DNA of 64,000 nt from Paenibacillus chibensis (GCF_004001045.1 NZ_BIMK01000001.1:248001-312000), one strand, 5' to 3'; numbered from the stretch's first letter, positions 1 to 8,418 are shown. The notes: generated by a model not told the origin, from the letters alone. Program-made: numbers and translations.

Positions 1-943
1 CATATTCTTTACGATCTTGGTAGTAATTAATTACATGATGAAGAGCAAGTTCATATGCCGTATCATCTGCCTCGTTTGGAGTTGTCTTCACATCCGGAGT
101 CACGCCTTTTCCCTCCCAATTTGTTTGGGTAATGGGATTCATTGCCCGCCCATCCGGGATGAATACGCTAAAATGCTTCGTTAATTGATGAACGGCACCC
201 GGATTGGCTCCTCCTGCCGTGACCTCTCCAATGACGGTTGCCCGCTTTAAGTTTGTCAGATTATACGCAAACTCTTCAGCAGCGGAGAATGTTTTGTGGC
301 TCGTTAATACGTAGACAGGCTTGTTACCATTCCGTTTTCCAGGGACATATGATAACGTCCAAGACTGACTTAAAGAATCTTTGGACCTGGAATAGAAACT
401 GTTTAAGTGAAAAGGCTCGGAATCAAACAAATAACTTGTGATAAAGGCAACCATGAAAGGACTTCCGCCTCCGTTATTCCGTAAATCAAAGATAAGATCG
501 TCCGTGTCAGCCACCAAATTCATTGCATTCACTGCAGTATCGCCCGCAAACTCAGGATCGTGAAAACCTCGGAGATCGATATAGCCGATGTTCCCCGGAC
601 GTCGTTCAACTTTATGAAATCCATAATTATCGATCTTTGCTTGTAGGAGATACTCCTCCCTTCGTTCTTTTTCACCAGTCTTTTGATCCATAGACCTGTC
701 TTGTTCCGTGTATCGTAATTTCAAATGTTTATCGTTACTTTTTTCCCGGAGATCATTCGTGATTAGTTCACAAAACGCTTCCGGGCTTTCAATGTCTTCA
801 TATTCTTTTCTGGTTAACTTTCGTTCCAGGTAATTTCCCATTTCTTTAGCCATATCGGGAAACACATAATGTTCATTTAACGATTTGGTTAGTGAAAGTA
901 TAATTTCTTCAGGAGCCCAACCCCTCGACTTGTTAGCTTGCAC
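1..943 (-). CDS. S41 family peptidase, 3' end cut by window edge
   Basis: About 314 codons are visible; the C-terminus lies beyond position 1. The start is taken as GTG at 943 because AAGGGGAGG lies 6 bases upstream; the overlapping ATG at 945 runs into an early stop. The central part (YIDLRGF, then DLIFDLRNNGGG) and the motifs TFSAAEEFAY and GEVTAGGANPG are those of the tricorn/IRBP branch of C-terminal processing serine peptidases. The serine of FSAAEE is the expected nucleophile. There is no signal peptide, so a cytoplasmic enzyme is inferred. Its substrate is unknown. It is separated from the upstream small gene by a terminator. Confidence 0.85.
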   Translation of the reverse strand, partial: MQANKSRGWAPEEIILSLTKSLNEHYVFPDMAKEMGNYLERKLTRKEYEDIESPEAFCELITNDLREKSNDKHLKLRYTEQDRSMDQKTGEKERREEYLLQAKIDNYGFHKVERRPGNIGYIDLRGFHDPEFAGDTAVNAMNLVADTDDLIFDLRNNGGGSPFMVAFITSYLFDSEPFHLNSFYSRSKDSLSQSWTLSYVPGKRNGNKPVYVLTSHKTFSAAEEFAYNLTNLKRATVIGEVTAGGANPGAVHQLTKHFSVFIPDGRAMNPITQTNWEGKGVTPDVKTTPNEADDTAYELALHHVINYYQDRKEY

Positions 944-1071
944 ATGAATCCTCCCCTTCAGATGGATCTATTTTTTTCGAAATCCCACTTCCCTATTACT
1001 TCTTCAAGTTATTTCCACTATCCTGCACGAACAGCTCCTGTCGTTAGAACACATTCACATCCGCATTCCTT

Positions 1072-1111
1072 GGTAAATAAAATAAGGAGAGCCCTTTTAC
1101 AGGCTCTCCTT
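1072..1111 (-). terminator. Rho-independent terminator of the small zinc-ribbon ORF
   Basis: A perfect 10-bp stem (AAGGAGAGCC at 1084-1093 with GGCTCTCCTT at 1102-1111) has an 8-base loop. Read on the minus strand it is followed by ATTTTATTTA. It lies 67 bases past the stop of the ORF at 1178-1297 and before the S41 peptidase. Confidence 0.75.
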
Positions 1112-1177
1112 CGATTCGGTCATATGCTCAGGATTTTCAGGCATCGTGCCGCTCTTACTCTATTCGATGCGTCATCG

Positions 1178-1297
1178 TCAGGAAACTTTGAGTTTGATTT
1201 TGGTTTTCATTTTGCTCCCACAGCCGCACAGGATCGTATGCTTCAAATTTCGAATTGGCTTGTGGCACATGGGGCATACATTTTGATGCAGTGTCAT
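1178..1297 (-). CDS. 39-residue zinc-ribbon-like small protein
   Basis: This short ORF starts at ATG 1297, with AAAGGGTGAT 5 bases upstream as a good ribosome binding site. The 39-residue product has two cysteine knuckles, CPMC at residues 8-11 and CGC at 24-26, followed by a very basic tail rich in lysine (KMKTKIKLK). That is the pattern of a minimal zinc ribbon. A promoter-proximal palindrome lies upstream and a strong terminator follows, so it looks like a complete monocistronic unit. I do not recognise the family. Nucleic-acid binding or metal buffering is inference only. Confidence 0.55.
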   Translation of the reverse strand: MTLHQNVCPMCHKPIRNLKHTILCGCGSKMKTKIKLKVS

Positions 1298-1403
1298 CTC
1301 TGATCACCCTTTCCATTCATTCGCCTGCGCCTCGAACTATACGGCTCATGCCGCTTGCATCGGGGACTGTAGACCGGCTAAATAACATTAGGTCATATAT
1401 AAA

Positions 1404-1418
1404 TGATAACACTTATCA
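1404..1418. promoter_or_regulatory. Fur-like 15-bp palindrome
   Basis: TGATAACACTTATCA is a 6-3-6 inverted repeat. It matches the Bacillus Fur 7-1-7 core (TGATAATNATTATCA) at 12 of 14 defined positions. It lies 107 bases upstream of the zinc-ribbon ORF in an AT-rich promoter-like stretch. Which Fur-family regulator would bind is not determined. Confidence 0.4.
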
Positions 1419-1957
1419 ATTTAAAATCAATATTTATTTATAATAATTATAAACAAAATCACTTTTCCCTTCTTACCTTGTCCACAAAAACCAAGTTTTT
1501 AGACAACTATTGGTGGTTTCCCAAAACGGAAAAATCGTCCTAAACATACAAAAGGCGCATTCCTAATGGAATGGCGCCTTTTGTGGATTAACCTACTTAC
1601 CTTGCTATGATGGATCATAAAAGTTGCTAAAAAGGATAAGAACCCTTGTTTTTTTCGAAACATGTCTCATAAAAAATGAGAAGCGATTCAAGATCTGTTC
1701 TTTGGCATTAGTGTTGGAAGCAAATCCGTTAATGAGTCAACTCATTGGTCATTCGTATTGCCGATAAGGCACAACATTCTTGCGATATCCACATACCGTT
1801 TGCTGTTTTGTCCGCTTCAGGTAAAAATTAACTGGGATCATTCATTGGTGCTTGAATCCAAACGGTTCTCATTTTCTTACCTTACTCTGTCTGAACAAGG
1901 TACAAGCTCTGATTTCTTGTTGGCCTCAAGCTCCAACTGTAACACCAGCAAATGCCG
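1419..1957. other. Gene-free stretch with one hairpin
   Basis: No convincing coding region was found on either strand. The only clear structure is the hairpin at 1548-1584. The part from 1600 to 1957 has several stops in every frame and looks degenerate. I could not assign it to a transposase or other family. Confidence 0.5.
1548..1584. terminator. Strong bidirectional hairpin, orphan terminator
   Basis: ACAAAAGGCGC plus ATTCC pairs with GGAAT plus GGCGCCTTTTGT across a 4-base loop, with one bulged C. A/T tails on both sides fit a bidirectional terminator. No gene ends nearby now, so the gene it served may have been lost. Confidence 0.6.
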
Positions 1958-2476
1958 TTAACTTAACGCTTTTACTAAAGCTTCTCCAAATTCTTTAGCG
2001 CCATCTGGACCATCACCAGTGATAATATCATCATGAGCAACAACATGTTTTTCAACATAGGTTACTTTATTCGCATTTAATTGGTCTTTTTGTACATCCA
2101 CTGGATAGCAAGTAGCTTCTCTTCCGGTAAGTAAACCGGTTTTAGCTACAGTAACCGCACCTGCACAAATTCCTGTTACCAGAACTTTATCAGTATACGC
2201 TTGTTTCAAGTAATCTTGTAATTCTTGATTGCCCCATAGATGATCGTTCGTACCAGATCCACCAATAACTGATACAACATCATAATCAGAAGCAATAACG
2301 TCAGAGAAAATGACCTCAGCAGTTGCTTTACCTTCATAATCCCCTATGATTTCACCTGTTTTTGTACTTGCAATTGTCACATCAATTCCGTTGCTTTCCA
2401 ATTCCGCTTTTGGTTGAAATAATTCGTCCTCATTGAAACGTTCTGGTGGTATAATAAAGAGTGCTTTTTTACTCAT
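1958..2476 (-). CDS. DJ-1/PfpI family protein
   Basis: The 172-residue protein has the class I glutamine-amidotransferase-like fold of DJ-1/PfpI. The nucleophile elbow is GICAGA with Cys104, and an acidic patch near the N-terminus (PPERFNEDE) would supply the partner glutamate. Known relatives act as methylglyoxal/glyoxal-detoxifying (glyoxalase III or deglycase) or chaperone proteins; which applies here is not shown. The start has AGGAGG 7 bases upstream. It is transcribed divergently from an HxlR-type regulator, and a palindrome overlaps its putative -35 box, so induction by thiol-reactive compounds is inferred. Confidence 0.85.
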   Translation of the reverse strand: MSKKALFIIPPERFNEDELFQPKAELESNGIDVTIASTKTGEIIGDYEGKATAEVIFSDVIASDYDVVSVIGGSGTNDHLWGNQELQDYLKQAYTDKVLVTGICAGAVTVAKTGLLTGREATCYPVDVQKDQLNANKVTYVEKHVVAHDDIITGDGPDGAKEFGEALVKALS

Positions 2477-2528
2477 TTGTAGTTCCTCCTAAATAGTGAT
2501 AAAGATTTGCCGTTAAGACGACCATTTC

Positions 2529-2558
2529 ATTCTACGGCTTGTTTTCTTCACTGTGAAG
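2529..2558 (-). promoter_or_regulatory. Putative promoter of the DJ-1 gene
   Basis: TTCACA and TAGAAT are separated by 17 bases on the minus strand, upstream of the DJ-1 start. The -35 box lies inside the palindrome at 2544-2560, so a bound repressor would block it. Confidence 0.45.
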
Positions 2559-2560
2559 AA
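2544..2560. promoter_or_regulatory. Perfect 8-1-8 palindrome, candidate HxlR operator
   Basis: TTCTTCACTGTGAAGAA is a perfect inverted repeat in the divergent intergenic region between the DJ-1 gene and the HxlR-type regulator, overlapping the -35 box of the former. Confidence 0.6.
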
Positions 2561-2578
2561 TGCACTTTTTTGTAAGAA

Positions 2579-2596
2579 GGTTACCGACAGGTTACC
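2579..2596. promoter_or_regulatory. Direct repeat GGTTACC with 11-bp period
   Basis: GGTTACC occurs at 2579-2585 and 2590-2596, one helical turn apart, just upstream of the ribosome binding site of the HxlR-type gene. It could be a second regulator contact site. Confidence 0.35.
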
Positions 2597-2624
2597 ATTG
2601 AAACAAATAAGGAGGTAAGAATTA

Positions 2625-3014
2625 ATGCCAGATACATTTAGAGATGAAGTTAAAGAAAAGATCATAAATGGTGATTATAATTGTGAAAAAGAACTTACCC
2701 TATCAATTATAAGTGGTAAATGGAAAATTGTTATATTATGGCATTTGGGGGTAGAAGGACCACATCGATTCAGTGATCTCCAAAGGCTTTTTCCAAAAAT
2801 ATCTCATAAAATATTAACGAATCAATTAAGAGAACTGATGGAAGATGGAATAGTTCATCGCGAGGTTTATCCAGAAGTTCCACCGAAAGTGGAATATTCC
2901 ATGACTGAATTGGGGATGACTTTACTTCCTATCGTTGAAATGATGTATGAATGGGGAAAAAATCGGATAGCAGAAATCCTAAAAGAAATGGATATCTCGA
3001 AATTAAACAATTAA
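2625..3014 (+). CDS. HxlR-family winged-helix regulator
   Basis: The 129-residue protein is a single HxlR domain. It has the typical opening [15 protein letters not shown], a central helix-turn-helix, and the wing [10 protein letters not shown]. Cys20 sits where HypR/YodB-type members carry their redox-sensing cysteine, so it may sense electrophiles or disulfide stress (inference). AAGGAGGTAAG precedes the ATG. Its divergent partner encodes a DJ-1 protein, the likely target, and autoregulation through the shared intergenic operator is probable. Confidence 0.9.
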   Translation: MPDTFRDEVKEKIINGDYNCEKELTLSIISGKWKIVILWHLGVEGPHRFSDLQRLFPKISHKILTNQLRELMEDGIVHREVYPEVPPKVEYSMTELGMTLLPIVEMMYEWGKNRIAEILKEMDISKLNN

Positions 3015-3139
3015 GCATATGGTAGTATACATTTGGACAGCGATACCGCAGTAACAATAGTAGTCGGACTCGGGGATGTACTGTCGAATAGAGTAGTACA
3101 TGCGTTTCACGAAAATTATTTTTTCGAATAACAATAAGA

Positions 3140-3183
3140 AAGACAGCACAAAACTCAAATGGCGAGTCGTGTAATGTCTTTTT
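3140..3183 (+). terminator. Imperfect terminator after the HxlR gene
   Basis: AAAGACA pairs with TGTCTTT through an imperfect inner stem, followed by TTTTTT. It lies about 130 bases downstream of the HxlR stop codon. Confidence 0.45.
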
Positions 3184-3227
3184 TCGGAGGCTCTGTTATC
3201 CTTGATGATCCAGATCGTTCATCTGTT

Positions 3228-3584
3228 TTACAGTGTAATGATTTGATATCCCTCACCGATTAGCTTCGAAATGCTGGCATGCCCATCTTTATCATGATCA
3301 TGTGCAAAAGAAATACCGGACTGCTCGGTGCTTTCTTTGACCGCAAACGAATTCGCACAATGCTCGCACACTTCGATAACGCCAAGTTTTTTCACAGCTT
3401 TATAAAGCGGATTAGCGGCATGGCTTGGGTCTTCGAATCTCCTGATCCATAAAACACCTTGCCCGTCAAAAATCAACTTAACTTGATGACCGGCTTCATG
3501 AAGTTCTTGGGTATACACAAGTGAATGTAAAGCTCTACCTAATTCATCTTCGGTTGCATGTACAAAAATCGCGATTTTACTCAT
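3228..3584 (-). CDS. DsrE-family protein
   Basis: The 118-residue protein opens with a beta strand (KIAIFVHA), then EAGHQVKLIFDGQG, and contains a CEHC pair near the middle. This fits the DsrE/DsrF-like sulfur-relay fold. Relatives carry persulfides or act as small peroxiredoxin-associated proteins; the exact role here is unknown. The CxxC is compatible with thiol or persulfide chemistry. A ribosome binding site (AAGGAGTGATAG) precedes the ATG. It appears monocistronic within a redox-oriented accessory region. Confidence 0.7.
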   Translation of the reverse strand: MSKIAIFVHATEDELGRALHSLVYTQELHEAGHQVKLIFDGQGVLWIRRFEDPSHAANPLYKAVKKLGVIEVCEHCANSFAVKESTEQSGISFAHDHDKDGHASISKLIGEGYQIITL

Positions 3585-3721
3585 CTGCTATCACTCCTTA
3601 TGCTTGGATTCTTGTTTATGATTACCATTTTCCAATAATTTTATTTGGGCAATGGATCCCCGAGCATAAATCAATTTGTGAGTCTCGTAGAGCGGATTTT
3701 TGTAAGAGAATCTTATTGCAA

Positions 3722-3745
3722 CAAAAAACCGCTTATTTCAAGCGG
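3722..3745 (-). terminator. Terminator of the gerA operon
   Basis: On the minus strand CCGCTT-GAAAT-AAGCGG is followed by six T. It lies 32 bases past the stop of the GerAC gene. Confidence 0.85.
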
Positions 3746-3776
3746 CTCGGAACGATTTGCTTGGTTTGAATCACAT

Positions 3777-4847
3777 CTACCGATCCACATTGATTAAAGG
3801 CTGTATTTTGATGTCGAAGTCAACATCAATTTTCATATTTCTCCAATATTCCAACCATTGCTCTTCCGTTAGTTCTTTAGAAAACGGCTTAAGCGAATGT
3901 GTTCCAACCTCTAAGGGATCCACTTTCAACCGTTGCATACTTTTTAATAATTCTGACGTTTGTTCCTCAAGGTAGACCTCAATCTCATGAATTAAATGTT
4001 CCAATTGTTCCTCACTTTGAATATTCTTTTCTCCCTGGTATTCCTCAATTCTTGCGTTCAATCCCACGTGTAAAGACAAGGATGAATAGTCCCTCGATAG
4101 TTTCATGTGAACATTGGATCGAACACGTCCTAAACTGATAGATAACTTTGGAATGGCCAAGACTTTTAGAAAATGATCGTTATCCAGAAGTTGAAAAATT
4201 TCATCGTCCATATCTTGAATGACCATTACTTCTTTATCTTTTTGGAAGAGGGCTGTCCCTACGTAATTGAAATTGTTCTTATCTGAATGAAAAACCGGCA
4301 GGATCGGATCCTTAAGAATAAATTGATGAATATTGACGATGCTCATTTCACCTTGGTTATGCTCTTCGTAATGCTTTAACATCCGATAAAGAAAATAATC
4401 TTGGTTTTCTTGCTTCGTCAATTGATTTTTTATGTATTCATCAAAATCGCCTCTGACAATCAATACATAGACACGCATTGAAATATCGGGATCAACCAAT
4501 ATCGTATTGATCAGCTTTTCAATGCCTCCTTTTTTTGCCAGTTCCTCATTGATTAATAACATTCGCAGCTGCCCCTGCTTTAATTCCTGATAATAAATTA
4601 AATTAAACTCCTTGCCTCCCTGCTTTAACAGATCGACTTCCTTGGAGAGAAGACGTTTTTTTTCTTGGATGAGCGGTGGTACTAAAGTGCTGATCTTCAA
4701 CTTTCCTTCCGTCCCCTTGTCAACAGACCAGAAAACGACCGGAGCGATCTCTTCGATCCTACTGTTTTCGACATATTGAGAAGAACAGCCGGCCATCCAC
4801 ATAAGGCTTACAATCACCAATAAACCATAGTGCTTGTATAACGCCAT
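3777..4847 (-). CDS. gerAC: Ger(x)C family spore germination lipoprotein
   Basis: The 356-residue protein has a short hydrophobic leader ending in the lipobox MAGC (Cys21), so it should be lipid-anchored on the outer face of the spore inner membrane. The length and the Ger(x)C-type C-terminal domain fit the C subunit of GerA-type germinant receptors. It is the last gene of a three-gene operon, two bases downstream of the B subunit gene, and is followed by a strong terminator. The germinant recognised cannot be inferred. The symbol refers to the family, not to a proven orthologue. Confidence 0.9.
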   Translation of the reverse strand: MALYKHYGLLVIVSLMWMAGCSSQYVENSRIEEIAPVVFWSVDKGTEGKLKISTLVPPLIQEKKRLLSKEVDLLKQGGKEFNLIYYQELKQGQLRMLLINEELAKKGGIEKLINTILVDPDISMRVYVLIVRGDFDEYIKNQLTKQENQDYFLYRMLKHYEEHNQGEMSIVNIHQFILKDPILPVFHSDKNNFNYVGTALFQKDKEVMVIQDMDDEIFQLLDNDHFLKVLAIPKLSISLGRVRSNVHMKLSRDYSSLSLHVGLNARIEEYQGEKNIQSEEQLEHLIHEIEVYLEEQTSELLKSMQRLKVDPLEVGTHSLKPFSKELTEEQWLEYWRNMKIDVDFDIKIQPLINVDR

Positions 4848-4849
4848 GC

Positions 4850-5827
4850 CTACATACTCTCCTTTCGTTTAACTGCAGTGAAAAGGATCGTAGGAACAAG
4901 TAAATTAACGAATGCGCCGAGCCAGATTTGAATGTTCAGTAACATCTTTTGACCCGGAATCGTTTGCCATAACCATTGATTCATTAAGATGATGCTTATC
5001 AAAATGACGAACCAACTCGACAATAATCCGATCCGGGTCGTTCGTTCGTTCATTTTTCTCATAAAGATTCTTCCGGCTCCATAAAAACACAACAGAAGAA
5101 TAGAGATGTCAAACACATAATTAAACATATGGAAAGAGATAAAGATGTAATCGATTCGTTCTAAAAAGCTCGTTTGAATGTAGCTTCCCATATATACTAA
5201 CATAAAGGCCAAATATACCGAACCGGAAAATGCCGACCAAATAAACAACAAACCCTGCCATGATTGTCCTGACCATTCGGTGGGAAGGAGAGGGTACAAA
5301 TCGCGGTAATTTGCAATCGACGGAAAGAAGAAAAAAGGAACAAACACGATTGTGATCCATGCCCCGCAAAGAAAGGCGATGACGACAAAACGCAATGTTT
5401 TCTCCATTCCATGTGAAGCCACAAATAAGCTGATCAAAAGAATCATTAGGATCAGCCACTTTTTATTCATAGATGGATAAATAAAACTATGGAGCATTTC
5501 AACGTACCCCAGTGTGATGATTGAAATTTTTAACAATATGATCAAAAAACCAAGTATTGCGAAAACTTGAACCATCCGTTTTCCGAACAGCTGTACAAAT
5601 CCTTGATAGCCTTTCGCTGCATAACTGGAAGTAAACCATTTGGACAGCATCATCAAATTAAGTTGGGACAGCAGCCCCAAGACGACAATTCCCCAAAACA
5701 TATACGAATGAACTAAATAAATCGGCATGATTAAAATAAAATAATGCATTTGTGTGCGATTAACCAATAAAAGGAAATAGATGCCGCCAAGGTTTGAAGT
5801 TCGATTGTATAAGGATAAAGTCTTCAT
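4850..5827 (-). CDS. gerAB: GerAB-type endospore germination permease
   Basis: The 325-residue integral membrane protein has about ten hydrophobic segments and the APC-like fold of spore permeases. The open frame extends further upstream, but the start is placed at ATG 5827, which overlaps the stop of the A subunit as ATGA, the usual coupling in ger operons. Family knowledge: the B subunit binds the germinant in the receptor complex of the spore inner membrane. The next gene begins two bases after its stop. Confidence 0.9.
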   Translation of the reverse strand: MKTLSLYNRTSNLGGIYFLLLVNRTQMHYFILIMPIYLVHSYMFWGIVVLGLLSQLNLMMLSKWFTSSYAAKGYQGFVQLFGKRMVQVFAILGFLIILLKISIITLGYVEMLHSFIYPSMNKKWLILMILLISLFVASHGMEKTLRFVVIAFLCGAWITIVFVPFFFFPSIANYRDLYPLLPTEWSGQSWQGLLFIWSAFSGSVYLAFMLVYMGSYIQTSFLERIDYIFISFHMFNYVFDISILLLCFYGAGRIFMRKMNERTTRIGLLSSWFVILISIILMNQWLWQTIPGQKMLLNIQIWLGAFVNLLVPTILFTAVKRKESM

Positions 5828-7281
5828 TTCTTCATCTCCTGTCGCCATTTCCGTAGTGGTTTTAGATAACCCGGACGCGTTTTCATCCAAATTAATGGGC
5901 CGCGGATAAAGAGGTCGATCCAATCCTTCCCATAAAAAGGAGCGATCGGCGCAAAAAAAGGTTGGCCTAATGACGTTAATCCATGTAGATGAGCAAGAAT
6001 ACCGATTATCCCGATCACGATTCCCGGCAATCCAAGAAACGAGGCAAGGATAAGAAGAAGCACTTGCATCAGCACCATGGATTTTGTCATTTGATAATTG
6101 GGAACTAAAAAGAAAGCAATAGCGGATATACCCATCAAAACAATCAATACTTTACTTGAAAATCCTGCTTCTACAGCCGCTTGTCCAATGACGATACCAC
6201 CGATAACCCCTAACGTTTGACTGGTTTTGGTCGGCATTCGCAAACTCGCTTCTTTGATGATTTCCAGCGTTACGATCATGAAAAATCCTTCAACAAATGG
6301 ACTAAAGGGCAATTTGCTTCTCGATTCCAATAATACGAAAAGAATCGGTAGCGGAACCATTTGGTAATGAAATGTCGTTAACGCAACATAAAAAGGAATC
6401 ATCGTCAAAGAAACAATAAAACTTCCATACCGGATTAAACGTAAAAAACTAGCTACCGGCCAACGGAGGAAGTAGTCTTCCGGCGATTGGAATAGATGAA
6501 AGAAAGTAATGGGACCAATTAAGGCAAAAGGTGAATTGGAGACCAATAGCGTCAGCTTTCCCTCACCTAAGGCGTAGGCGCAGGCATCCGGCCGATCCGT
6601 TTGTAGTAACTGCGGAAAGACCGTATGATGATGATCTTCAATAAAAGCTGCAAGCTGAGCGGAGTCTAGAAATTGATCGAAATTCACACTTTCAATTTTC
6701 TTTCTTGCAAGGGAAACAAATTCCGGATTAATTAATCCGTCTATGTACAGTAACACAACTTTCGTTTTACTCAGTGAACCGACAGTGAAGCTCTCCGTTT
6801 TTAATGTCGTTATAGGCAAACGTCTGCGCAAGATTGTAATGTTTTTATCGATTTGTTCGCTGAAGCTGTCTTTCGCTCCATAGATAACCGTTTCCGTTTG
6901 GGAAGATTCAATTGCCCGACCCAAAGAATTTTCCAGCTGAACGCCTAACCATTGATCATTGACTGAATCGTTTAGAAGAATGAATCCTTGCATTATTTTT
7001 TGCTCAGCATCTTCGATCGATAGAATTTCCGACACTTTGGCATTGATTATGCTTAAAGAAAGCGAATTGCCAGCACATCGATGTAACGGCTGAATAATCG
7101 CCTCGTTTAATCGCTCTTGATCGATCAACGTTTTTATGTATAAAAGATGGACTAAAGCACAGTTACCCATTCTGTGCTCAACGACTTCGGCATCATCCAT
7201 ATGGTTTAATTTCCGTTTTAATTCATCAAACCATGTGGACATTTGATGATTTTGCATTTGAGGGTCGTATTTTTCATCCAT
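5824..7281 (-). CDS. gerAA: GerAA-type spore germination receptor subunit
   Basis: The 485-residue protein has a soluble N-terminal domain of about 250 residues and then several membrane helices, as in GerA/SpoVAF family A subunits. Start chosen at ATG 7281 with GGAG 7 bases upstream; the longer frame to 7386 lacks such a site and adds non-conserved sequence. The coupled order A-B-C is the standard receptor operon. The DNA just upstream (from about 7310) is a remnant of an alcohol dehydrogenase in the other orientation, so the native promoter may have been replaced. No convincing sigma-G promoter was seen. Confidence 0.9.
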   Translation of the reverse strand: MDEKYDPQMQNHQMSTWFDELKRKLNHMDDAEVVEHRMGNCALVHLLYIKTLIDQERLNEAIIQPLHRCAGNSLSLSIINAKVSEILSIEDAEQKIMQGFILLNDSVNDQWLGVQLENSLGRAIESSQTETVIYGAKDSFSEQIDKNITILRRRLPITTLKTESFTVGSLSKTKVVLLYIDGLINPEFVSLARKKIESVNFDQFLDSAQLAAFIEDHHHTVFPQLLQTDRPDACAYALGEGKLTLLVSNSPFALIGPITFFHLFQSPEDYFLRWPVASFLRLIRYGSFIVSLTMIPFYVALTTFHYQMVPLPILFVLLESRSKLPFSPFVEGFFMIVTLEIIKEASLRMPTKTSQTLGVIGGIVIGQAAVEAGFSSKVLIVLMGISAIAFFLVPNYQMTKSMVLMQVLLLILASFLGLPGIVIGIIGILAHLHGLTSLGQPFFAPIAPFYGKDWIDLFIRGPLIWMKTRPGYLKPLRKWRQEMKK

Positions 7282-7309
7282 AGTCTTCTCCGTTATTAAA
7301 GTAATCAAA

Positions 7310-7640
7310 ATCATGTGGTTATTATCTTGCCCTATAATCGAAAAATCATACGACCGGCAAGCTTTGCTGATAGCGCACCGGTTCAATTACTGTCCTCTAC
7401 ACAGAGCTCCAGATCTGTCGCCAGATAACGTCGAAATCTTCAACTTTGAAGATTTCAAAGACATGAGGCTGCATATAAAAGAATTAACGGGCGGGGGTCC
7501 GGATGTCCATCGAATGCGTCGGAATGGACGGCAAGAAGACTCCATTGGAGGAAGAAGAGCAGATGGCCAAGCTGGTTGGCGGAACGCTCAGCCCGATCAA
7601 CATCGCGATGAATGCGATGCGGAAATTTGGCAGCTTCCGC
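7310..7640 (+). pseudogene. Zinc-dependent alcohol dehydrogenase fragment (central/C-terminal part)
   Basis: Two frames together give NVEIFNFEDFKDMRLHIKEL then GGGPDV, and after a frameshift near 7500 IECVGMDGKKTPLE followed by LVGGTLSPINIAMNAMRKFG. This is the cofactor-domain region of a medium-chain zinc alcohol/formaldehyde dehydrogenase (roughly residues 180-290 of about 385). There is no start, the Rossmann glycine motif is degraded, and the C-terminal part is missing. It abuts the group II intron remnant. The matching upstream part of such a gene lies at 12535-12690 on the other strand. Confidence 0.65.
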
Positions 7641-7644
7641 GTTC

Positions 7645-7936
7645 GCCCCTGCTCGTTTACTCGCAACGATGATGTTGCAGTCGTCTGCATAGCGGACAAA
7701 CCACAATCCTCTTGCTCTCGGTCCAGGTCATCCAACAGAATGTTTGCCAAGAGTGGGCTCAGCGGGCCGCCTTACGCGCTCCTTCCACTGTCTTTTGGCA
7801 AAATCCGTTTTCCATCCCAGCACTCAGGTAAACTCGGATCAGCTTCAACACTCGCTTGTCCTTCACCTTCCGTCACCCTTGCCATGAGCATGTCGTGATT
7901 CACTTGGTCGAAGAACTTCTTCAAGTCCAGATCTAC
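7645..7936 (-). pseudogene. Group II intron reverse transcriptase fragment
   Basis: Frame-shifted pieces read VDLDLKKFFDQVNHDMLMAR, GPLSPLLANILLDDLDRE and FVRYADDCNIIVASKRAG. These are consecutive conserved blocks of LtrA-type maturases, including the YADD polymerase motif. At least two frameshifts and a stop interrupt it, and both ends are missing, so it is dead. It shows that this locus was once hit by a retroelement. Confidence 0.8.
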
Positions 7937-8052
7937 TTATCACCCTGTTATCATCATAAAAAAAGGTCCTGGGTTCATTGTTCAATGAACCAGAACTTCT
8001 GCTTGTTATGATTTGGATCTATGCTTCTGTCTTCAAAAGAGGTGGGGGCTAA

Positions 8053-8136
8053 ATGGATCTGTTTACGTACATGTATGTTTGTTGTCTGGACGAGCGGGGA
8101 ATACTGACTCCATTCTGCTTAAAACATATTGAGTAA
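8053..8136 (+). CDS. 27-residue ORF, first of three overlapping small ORFs
   Basis: ATG at 8053 follows AGAGGTGGGGG, a good ribosome binding site, 4 bases upstream. The product (MDLFTYMYVCC then LDERGILTPFCLKHIE) is not recognised. It overlaps the next ORF by 8 bases. It could be a leader peptide, a real microprotein, or the first piece of a frameshifted gene. Confidence 0.3.
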   Translation: MDLFTYMYVCCLDERGILTPFCLKHIE

Positions 8137-8254
8137 AGAACATGAAATAACAATCGATGCTTCAACAGGAACGATCAGTCTAAGCGCAAGACTTAGGTCT
8201 TTTTCTGAATTATCACCGCTACATAGGAGTTATGAAGGGAGTCAATTACTTTGA
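8129..8254 (+). CDS. 42-residue ORF with TTG start
   Basis: A TTG start at 8129 lies inside the end of the previous ORF and the stop overlaps the next start by four bases (TTGA). The sequence (SKEHEITIDASTGTISLSAR) is not recognised. Its support is mainly the chain of overlaps, so it may equally be one segment of a decayed longer gene. Confidence 0.25.
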   Translation: MSKEHEITIDASTGTISLSARLRSFSELSPLHRSYEGSQLL

Positions 8255-8418
8255 ATGTTGAATTGTTTAAGGATCTGATTAAGGATGATCGGGGCAATTA
8301 TTACGTAGGTCATGGCCGAATGCATGATTTAGGTAAGGTAATGAGCGAATATAGGGTTATGTTTATTGATATGATTGAATTTTACCGAAATCCACGAACA
8401 GGACGCCTATCACAGTGA
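8251..8418 (+). CDS. 55-residue ORF coupled to the monooxygenase fragment
   Basis: A TTG start at 8251 has GAAGGGAG about 8 bases upstream. The 55-residue product (MNVELFKDLIKDDRGNYYVG then FIDMIEFYRNPRTGRL) looks like real protein sequence but I cannot name it. Its stop overlaps the GTG start of the luciferase-like fragment as GTGA, an arrangement of translationally coupled genes. Confidence 0.35.
   Translation: MNVELFKDLIKDDRGNYYVGHGRMHDLGKVMSEYRVMFIDMIEFYRNPRTGRLSQ

Noticed and set aside
1600..1957. Degenerate transposase gene
   Set aside because: The minus strand has a short stretch (LTAFAGVTVGA) vaguely like IS110 ends, but the rest does not follow any transposase pattern.
7503..7898. 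131-codon ORF on the plus strand as a gene of its own
   Set aside because: Its first third is the alcohol dehydrogenase fragment and the rest is antisense to the intron reverse transcriptase remnant.
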